From positions 1 to 37,605 of the forward strand of contig CANQHQ010000010.1 in NCBI GenBank assembly GCA_947623825.1: a DNA stretch of 37,605 nucleotides. Reading direction: 5' to 3'. The position numbers were made by a program, and so were the translations under genes. How positions within the stretch are numbered: position 1 is the stretch's first letter; every line of letters starts with the position of its first letter. The notes beneath the pieces are model-generated. The model saw nothing but the letters and a program-made list of their open reading frames with translations, made no database searches and was not told the origin of the DNA. Shown piece by piece: positions 32,521 through 37,605 of the stretch. The stretch is from an uncultured Bacilli bacterium. GTDB taxonomy: Bacteria; Bacillota_I; Bacilli_A; RF39; UBA660.

Positions 32521-35136
32521 TTAGACTCCACTTGCTGCGTCTTTTCTTTTCAAAACAATTTTTCTTAACCAGTCTACGGGAATCACCGTACTTGCTAAGA
32601 GGAGCATGATGATTAATTCCTTTCCTGTTAATCCAAATGTTCGAAATAAATCTCCTCCAAAATAAATGAGAATTAATTGAACGATGACAATAAAAGAAAG
32701 GATGATAACAAAGGCTTTGTTCCAAAAAATATGGGCAATTAAATTTAATCTAGAAGTTCTAGCGTTAAAGCAATTGAAAATTCCCATAAAGATAAACAAT
32801 CCAAAAAAAGCAGTCATCAAATATTTTTGATTTGGATCGATTCGATAGAATTGATTTACCCATGGACTTTTGAGAAAAAATACACAAAGAAGTGCGGAAT
32901 ACCCTCCCGTAAAAAGAATTTCATTTAACATATATCGATTCATGATAGGTTCTTCTCTTTTTTTCGGTTTTTCTTTCATATATTCTAAAAGTGGTGGTTC
33001 ATAAGCAAAGGCAATACCAGCTAAAGTATCCATAATCATATTAATCCATAACATTTGAATTACCGTAACTGGGGTTTCAATTCCAATGAATGGTCCAACA
33101 ATCGATAAACTAATCGCACATAGATTAATAGTTAATTGAAAAATAATAAATTTGCGAATACTTTTAAAAATGGTTCTTCCAAAGAGAATGGCTTTAGAAA
33201 TCGATAAAAAATTATCATCTAAAATAACGATTTCACTCGCCTCTTTGGCTACTTCTGTTCCACTTCCCATCGCGAATCCTACATCTGCCTTTTTTAGTGC
33301 GGGTGCATCATTGACTCCATCCCCTGTCATTCCTACCACAAGTCCCATCTCTTCACTTAAGCGAACCAAACGACTTTTATCTTGTGGTAAACTTCTTGCC
33401 ACAATTTTTAATTTTGGAATTTGTTCTTTTACTTCCTCATCGGTCCAAGAAGAGAGTTCCTCATGGGTAATCGCTAAATCCTCCTTTGAGGTAAGCAACC
33501 CTACTTCTCTTCCAATTGCTTTGGCTGTGTCTAAATTATCTCCTGTAATCATGACGGTTTGAATTCCTGCTTTTTTGACTAGTTCTACCCCTTCGATGGC
33601 TTCTTTTCGTACTTCATCTTTTAATAAGACGAGTCCTACCAATATCAAATGGTTCATTTCTTCTACATGCAATCTATCATTTACAGTAAGACAAAGAATA
33701 CGAAACCCTACTTGTGTGTATTCTTTCATCTTCTGATTCATTTTTTCCCTATCTAATTTTTCTTTTTTTCCTGTGATTTCATTGTAGAAAAAATCGCATC
33801 TGGGAAGCAAAATTTCTGGGGCTCCTTTTATCAAATTCCATTTTTTTTCTGTTTCAATTAGACAACTGGCATACTTTTTTTTACTGTCGAATGGGACTTG
33901 TTTGATTACTTTGACAGCGGGAACTTCCGATTGAACAAAAGATAAGAGAGAACGATCCGTTAAATTTCCCCCAATGAGTTCTCCTCTATCATTTTTTTTA
34001 CTTTCATTATTGTATACCAATGATACTTTTAATAAATCATGATATTTGGAGTAAGAAGAAAGTTCTAGTTCTGTATCATATCGATGGAAACTTCCTGTAA
34101 GAATTCCAGCGACTTCTAATTTTCCTTTGGTTAATGTTCCTGTTTTATCTGTGTATAAAATATTGATACTTCCTGCGGTTTCAATTCCTACCAGTTTACG
34201 AACTAGAACATGATTTTTTAACATTCGTTTCATATTAGAGGATAGAACTAGTGTTATCATCATCGGTAATCCTTCCGGAACGGCAACGACAATAATGGTT
34301 ACGGCTAGAGTCAAAGAATAGAGAATATGTCCACTTATTAAGCGGAAATTTCCAACCATTTCCATGATTTTTTGAATATCAAAATTGTTGGCAAGAGCGA
34401 CTACAGAAAACAAATAAGAAATGGCTACTAAGAAGGCTCCAATATAACCGATTTTACTAATCCATTGCGCTAGTACACGTAATCTTGCTTTCATGGGACT
34501 TTCTCGGTTTTCTTCTTGTAATTCTAAGGCTAATTTTCCATAATTTGTATCATTCCCTACTTTTTCCACTCTGACGATTCCTATCTTGGAACAGATGACC
34601 GTTCCCCGATAGATACGATTTTTTTCTTGCACAATATTTTTGACTGCTTCTTTATATATTTCTTTGCTTTCTCCACTAAAACTAGATTCATCGACGGTAA
34701 GTTCTCCTTCGACAAGGATTCCATCAGCTGGTACTTTATCTCCTGTTTCTAAACGAATGTAATCCCCTACTACGATTTCATCGACCGGAATTTCTTTCCA
34801 GTCTCCATTTCTTTTTACTTTGGCTTTTAGACGACTTGCTTCTTCTTGTAATCGTTCAAATGCTTTTTCACTCCCATATTCAGAAATGGTCGAAATGAGA
34901 CTTGATAAAAAAATGGCAATGACGATTCCTAATGTCTCAAACCAATTAAAATCTTGAAAAAGGAAGATGGTTTTCATTACTAAGGCTATGAGTAAAATCT
35001 TGATAATGGGATCTCCCAAAGTTTCTATCAATTGTTTCAGAAATGTTTTTTTCTTCTTTTTTGATAGTACGTTTGAACCATATTTTTTTCTTGCTTCTTC
35101 TACTTCTTTATCTGTGAGTCCTTTTTCTTGAATCAT
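32521..35136 (-). CDS. P-type cation ATPase, Ca2+-type (P2)
   Basis: An 871-aa membrane pump. The catalytic Asp is D330 in DKTGTLTKG; the actuator motif is SGES (154-157), in place of the usual TGES. The membrane motif VPEGLP (286-291) and hinge GDGVNDAP complete the P2 signature. Ten hydrophobic helices can be placed (four before and six after the cytoplasmic part). VPEGLP, with Glu and Pro, is the Ca2+ site-II type found in SERCA/PMCA-like pumps, so Ca2+ export is the best guess; Mn2+ or other cations are possible. AGGAGG precedes the ATG at 35136. No regulatory calmodulin-type extension is seen. It is a single-gene unit with a strong terminator. Confidence 0.92.
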   Translation of the reverse strand: MIQEKGLTDKEVEEARKKYGSNVLSKKKKKTFLKQLIETLGDPIIKILLIALVMKTIFLFQDFNWFETLGIVIAIFLSSLISTISEYGSEKAFERLQEEASRLKAKVKRNGDWKEIPVDEIVVGDYIRLETGDKVPADGILVEGELTVDESSFSGESKEIYKEAVKNIVQEKNRIYRGTVICSKIGIVRVEKVGNDTNYGKLALELQEENRESPMKARLRVLAQWISKIGYIGAFLVAISYLFSVVALANNFDIQKIMEMVGNFRLISGHILYSLTLAVTIIVVAVPEGLPMMITLVLSSNMKRMLKNHVLVRKLVGIETAGSINILYTDKTGTLTKGKLEVAGILTGSFHRYDTELELSSYSKYHDLLKVSLVYNNESKKNDRGELIGGNLTDRSLLSFVQSEVPAVKVIKQVPFDSKKKYASCLIETEKKWNLIKGAPEILLPRCDFFYNEITGKKEKLDREKMNQKMKEYTQVGFRILCLTVNDRLHVEEMNHLILVGLVLLKDEVRKEAIEGVELVKKAGIQTVMITGDNLDTAKAIGREVGLLTSKEDLAITHEELSSWTDEEVKEQIPKLKIVARSLPQDKSRLVRLSEEMGLVVGMTGDGVNDAPALKKADVGFAMGSGTEVAKEASEIVILDDNFLSISKAILFGRTIFKSIRKFIIFQLTINLCAISLSIVGPFIGIETPVTVIQMLWINMIMDTLAGIAFAYEPPLLEYMKEKPKKREEPIMNRYMLNEILFTGGYSALLCVFFLKSPWVNQFYRIDPNQKYLMTAFFGLFIFMGIFNCFNARTSRLNLIAHIFWNKAFVIILSFIVIVQLILIYFGGDLFRTFGLTGKELIIMLLLASTVIPVDWLRKIVLKRKDAASGV

Positions 35137-35191
35137 AACTCGTCCTCCTAATAAAGAATATGAGGTTTGTCCAAGATTAGAAGTAGTTTCT

Positions 35192-35221
35192 TTGTCATCC
35201 TAGAATTTTGTTACGTATAAT
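35192..35221 (+). promoter_or_regulatory. Promoter of the 98-aa protein gene
   Basis: TTGTCA (35192-35197), 18-nt spacer and TATAAT (35216-35221), 18 nt before the start. The gene runs divergently from the ATPase gene. Confidence 0.65.
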
Positions 35222-35239
35222 AAAGAGAAAGGATATTTT

Positions 35240-35536
35240 ATGAACGATTTTATTGAAAAAATCAATCCTTATTCCTTTACGGGAAGTGCCATTCTTGTCG
35301 GTCTTATTTTAATTCAAGAACTCGATGCGAGTGAACAGTCGAGTATTGGTAACTGGTTACAATTGGTAGGTCTTACGATTCAAACTTATGCTTCTCAAGT
35401 AGTGGTTGTTCAAAATAAAGATTCTTCAAAGGAAAAGCAAACTACTTTTTCACAGAGAGCAGATTTTGATACTTTATGTCGTGTAATCGATGAGATGAAA
35501 CAGCAATTAGAGTCATGGAGAGCTACTTCAAAGTAA
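35240..35536 (+). CDS. Small membrane-associated protein of unknown function
   Basis: A 98-aa protein with two hydrophobic stretches (about 13-28: SFTGSAILVGLILIQE, and about 36-57: IGNWLQLVGLTIQTYASQVV), followed by a charged coiled-coil-like tail (about 58-98, ending DEMKQQLESWRATSK). The lengths would allow a hairpin in the membrane with the tail in the cytoplasm. AGAAAGGA lies ahead of the ATG, and a near-consensus promoter precedes it. It is one of the few plus-strand genes outside the accessory region. I recognise no family. Confidence 0.7.
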   Translation: MNDFIEKINPYSFTGSAILVGLILIQELDASEQSSIGNWLQLVGLTIQTYASQVVVVQNKDSSKEKQTTFSQRADFDTLCRVIDEMKQQLESWRATSK

Positions 35537-35538
35537 TG

Positions 35539-35557
35539 AAAAAGACTCTTACGAGCC
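35539..35557 (-). terminator. Terminator of the M29 aminopeptidase gene
   Basis: GGCTC-GTAA-GAGTC stem (one G-U) followed by TTTTT on the minus strand, starting at the stop codon. The same hairpin could slow convergent plus-strand transcripts. Confidence 0.6.
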
Positions 35558-36669
35558 TATTTGTTATAATCAAAGTTTAATGGTTTTAATTCTTCTAGGA
35601 CAAAGGTTCCATCTTTACGAATTAAGACGTCATCAAAGTAGACATCTCCTCCACCATATTCTGGTCTTTGAATCAAAACCATATCCCAATGAATACCAGA
35701 ATCATTTCCGTTATAGCAGTCTTTATATGCCTGACCTGGTGTAAAGTGAAGGCTTCCTAAAATCTTCTCATCGTACAAGATATCACCCATAGGTTCTAAG
35801 ATTTTAGGATTGAATCCTAGAGAAAACTCTCCTACGTATCTTGCGCCTTCGTCCGTATCAAAAATTTCATTTAGTTTTTCATTATCCTCTGCACAAGTCG
35901 CTTTGATAATCTTTCCATCCTTGAACTCTAAAGAAACATGATGAAATACATTTCCATTGTATGGGCTTGGTGTATTATAGGTAATTTTTCCATTTACACT
36001 ATTTTTGACTGGAGCAGAATATAGTTCTCCATCTGGAATGTTTTTTTCACCTGTGCATGGAATACTTCCCATTCCTTTGATACTGAATGATAAATCGGTA
36101 TCTTTTCCTGTGATTCTGACTTTATCTGTTCGATCCATCAAATCTTTTAATGGTTGGATGGCTTTATTCATACTACGATAATCGACTGTCATCACATCTA
36201 AAGCGAATTTTTGAAAATCTCTAGTTGTCATTCCGGCTTTATGACTGTCTAACTCTGATGGAAAATTTAATAATACCCATTTTCGTTGATTTACTCTAAT
36301 ATCGGAACTTTTGACTAATGCTTTCTTTAATTTTTTATTCATTTCTGGATCAATATTCTTATCTTCATAATCATTGGTAGCATAACGAATATTGATGAAC
36401 GAATCATACATCGCTACTTCTTGCTCTTGAATTGTTTTTAGCATTTCGATTCTTTCTTCTGTATTTCCTTCCGCTAATTGACTTCCCAAATAAGGATCAT
36501 TTACCTTGACAGAGGGAATTCCATGACGATGATAAATTTCTTCAATTAAATAGGAAATAAATTCCCTTGCTTCTAGTGATTGTGTCATAATTAAGACTTT
36601 TTCATTTTTTTGGACATCAATTGAATATTCGACAATCTGTTTTGCTAGTTGTTTTAATTTTTCACTCAT
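35557..36669 (-). CDS. M29 family aminopeptidase
   Basis: A 370-aa metallopeptidase of the thermophilic aminopeptidase (AmpS/T-type) family, which removes N-terminal residues from peptides in the cytoplasm with two metal ions. Family blocks seen are IPDGELYSAPVKNSVNGKIT (first metal Glu), ARYVGEFSLGFNP (second Glu), LHFTPGQAYKDCY (His) and SGIHWDMVL (His, Asp). The N-terminal domain (LAKQIVEYSIDVQKNEKVLI) and a total length near 400 residues fit the family. The ATG at 36669 is preferred over 36678 because AAAGGA then lies 9 nt upstream rather than touching the codon. It is monocistronic with a terminator at its end. Substrate preference cannot be read from sequence. Confidence 0.92.
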   Translation of the reverse strand: MSEKLKQLAKQIVEYSIDVQKNEKVLIMTQSLEAREFISYLIEEIYHRHGIPSVKVNDPYLGSQLAEGNTEERIEMLKTIQEQEVAMYDSFINIRYATNDYEDKNIDPEMNKKLKKALVKSSDIRVNQRKWVLLNFPSELDSHKAGMTTRDFQKFALDVMTVDYRSMNKAIQPLKDLMDRTDKVRITGKDTDLSFSIKGMGSIPCTGEKNIPDGELYSAPVKNSVNGKITYNTPSPYNGNVFHHVSLEFKDGKIIKATCAEDNEKLNEIFDTDEGARYVGEFSLGFNPKILEPMGDILYDEKILGSLHFTPGQAYKDCYNGNDSGIHWDMVLIQRPEYGGGDVYFDDVLIRKDGTFVLEELKPLNFDYNK

Positions 36670-36723
36670 TTCACTCATTCCTTTCTTGCTGCATACACTA
36701 TCTTAGGAAGGAGAAGATTAGAT

Positions 36724-37017
36724 ATGCAACCGTATAGTTATAATATGAATCCATTTTCTAGAAATATGTATCGAAATTCTAGAAATTCTGGACCACGTAA
36801 TCAGGGAAATTTAAATCAAGATGATCGATTCTTTGGTGGTGGAATTATCGCTCCACTTTTGATTGGTGGAATTGCTGGATATGCCATTGGAAACAATCAA
36901 AATGATTATCCTTATGGTGGTGGTTTTGGTGGACCGATAGTTGGTCCTATTTACCCACAACCTTATTACCCTACTTACTATAACAGTTATTATTATAACA
37001 CTTATCCGTATTATTAA
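36724..37017 (+). CDS. Small Gly/Tyr-rich protein
   Basis: A 97-aa low-complexity protein. The N-terminal half is Asn/Arg/Tyr-rich (YSYNMNPFSRNMYRNSRNSG). A short hydrophobic Gly-rich core (GGGIIAPLLIGGIAGYAIGN) follows, then a C-terminus made almost entirely of Tyr, Pro and Gly, ending TYYNSYYYNTYPYY. GGAAGGAG lies ahead of the ATG, and a clear terminator follows, so it is a real gene. It has no signal peptide but its core could insert in a membrane. Tyr-rich tails of this kind occur in coat or cross-linked envelope proteins, but no specific family is evident. Confidence 0.75.
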   Translation: MQPYSYNMNPFSRNMYRNSRNSGPRNQGNLNQDDRFFGGGIIAPLLIGGIAGYAIGNNQNDYPYGGGFGGPIVGPIYPQPYYPTYYNSYYYNTYPYY

Positions 37018-37040
37018 TTTAAAAATGTTTGAAAAAATGG

Positions 37041-37067
37041 AAGGAGAAATTTTTTCTCCTTTTCTTT
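37041..37067 (+). terminator. Terminator of the Gly/Tyr-rich protein gene
   Basis: AAGGAGAAA-(3 nt)-TTTCTCCTT stem followed by TTCTTT, 24 nt after the stop codon. The 37068-37258 gap behind it is AT-rich and shows no gene. Confidence 0.8.
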
Positions 37068-37258
37068 GTCGAAAAATGTCGAACGATTTTTTTCCTTTTT
37101 TTCAAATTAAATAAAATTCAATTATTGAGATAGATAATTTTATTATTGATTTCAATAATTCGGGATTTTAAGAATTTTTGGTCTCATTATTTGAATTATC
37201 CTCCTTTTTCTTTTTTCTCTTTTTTTGGTATTCTCTTTGCGTCAGGAGGAAAAAGTCT

Positions 37259-37605
37259 ATGATAAAAGGATTACTTCAATTGAAACCTTCCACCAAAAAT
37301 AGTTTTTCTTTAGGAAAGATTCATGAGGAATTTCGTATCCCTATGATTTCAGATGTAATGTTTGATACCATGTTTCATCACCAAGAACGAAAACAATATG
37401 TTTGTTTTCTTCTTTCTAGAGTGTTAGGAGAAAATCAAAAAGAAATCGAGGAAACCATTCGTTTCGAAAAAGAGGCTTTGGAAAAAGAAAACTATCACGA
37501 CTCCAAGAAAATTTTGGATTTACTTTGTTCGGTAGGAGATCGATACTATAATATCGAAATCAATAATAATCCTCTCATTTCTAGTCTTGAAAGAAATATC
37601 GCTTA
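37259..37605 (+). CDS. PD-(D/E)XK nuclease family transposase (partial, runs off the end)
   Basis: The first 115 codons are present. An AGGAGG site lies 9 nt before the ATG. The start IPMISDVMFDTMFHHQERKQ followed by FLLSRVLGE matches the Rpn/PD-(D/E)XK transposase-family nucleases (the element-linked nucleases often annotated as transposases). The catalytic pattern is visible: ILDLLCSVGDRYYNIEINNN, with an Asp, the E-x-N that replaces ExK, and no break in frame. Such genes are common and often multicopy in gut Firmicutes. The rest of the gene lies outside the window, so completeness cannot be judged. Confidence 0.75.
   Translation, partial: MIKGLLQLKPSTKNSFSLGKIHEEFRIPMISDVMFDTMFHHQERKQYVCFLLSRVLGENQKEIEETIRFEKEALEKENYHDSKKILDLLCSVGDRYYNIEINNNPLISSLERNIA

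Noticed and set aside
33152-33562. 136-codon plus-strand frame inside the P-type ATPase gene
   Set aside because: Antisense shadow of conserved ATPase motifs, including GDGVNDAP.

Overview
The window looks like the chromosome of a low-GC, Gram-positive-type bacterium of the Firmicutes/Bacilli, possibly one of the wall-bearing gut relatives of the Mollicutes. The evidence is strong AGGAGG-type ribosome sites, TATAAT promoters (several with an extended TG-N motif), short U-tract terminators, a ProS of the archaeal/eukaryotic-like class, BipA/TypA, and a type IV secretion system whose parts resemble those of Gram-positive and mycoplasma conjugative elements. The taxonomic placement is inference; no rRNA is present.

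Positions 96-8588 form a very AT-rich accessory region that reads as a mobilizable element. It holds a DUF3800 protein, an XRE-type regulator with an 8-bp inverted repeat over its own start, a membrane protein of DUF4190/FxLYD type, a decayed mob-like pseudogene, an unknown 462-aa protein, a MobV/Pre relaxase with a hairpin-rich oriT candidate, a large serine recombinase, and a 91-aa protein. The recombinase is preceded by a promoter, a five-residue leader peptide and two competing RNA structures that look like a ribosome-controlled attenuator. A tRNA-Thr(GGU) with its own promoter and terminator borders the region at 8696-8769.

Positions 8837-20131, all on the minus strand, carry mostly separately terminated genes. 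They are a DUF308-like membrane protein with a papain-like C-terminal domain, a membrane-anchored CxxC thioredoxin-like protein, several single-pass membrane proteins with cysteine-bearing extracellular domains, an SDR oxidoreductase, prolyl-tRNA synthetase and TypA/BipA. A small membrane protein and a single-domain rhodanese follow (20346-21423).

Positions 21480-32413 are one tightly packed minus-strand operon encoding what looks like a minimal Gram-positive type IV secretion system. In transcription order it has a VirB2-like pilin, a VirB6-like channel protein, a PrgI/VirB3-like protein, a detached VirB4 N-terminal domain, the VirB4 ATPase, a SpoIID+NlpC/P60 cell-wall hydrolase, a lipoprotein with a C-terminal membrane anchor, and a VirD4 coupling ATPase with a long disordered tail. 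An extended -10 promoter precedes it and a strong terminator ends it. No relaxase, integrase or attachment site lies beside it, so it looks like a resident chromosomal machine rather than an obvious conjugative element.

Positions 32521-37605 hold a P-type Ca2+-like ATPase, a small membrane-associated protein, an M29 aminopeptidase, a Gly/Tyr-rich protein and the start of a PD-(D/E)XK transposase-family nuclease that runs off the end. The strongest candidates for new biology are the recombinase attenuator and the relaxase-free secretion operon with its unusual hydrolase and coupling protein.
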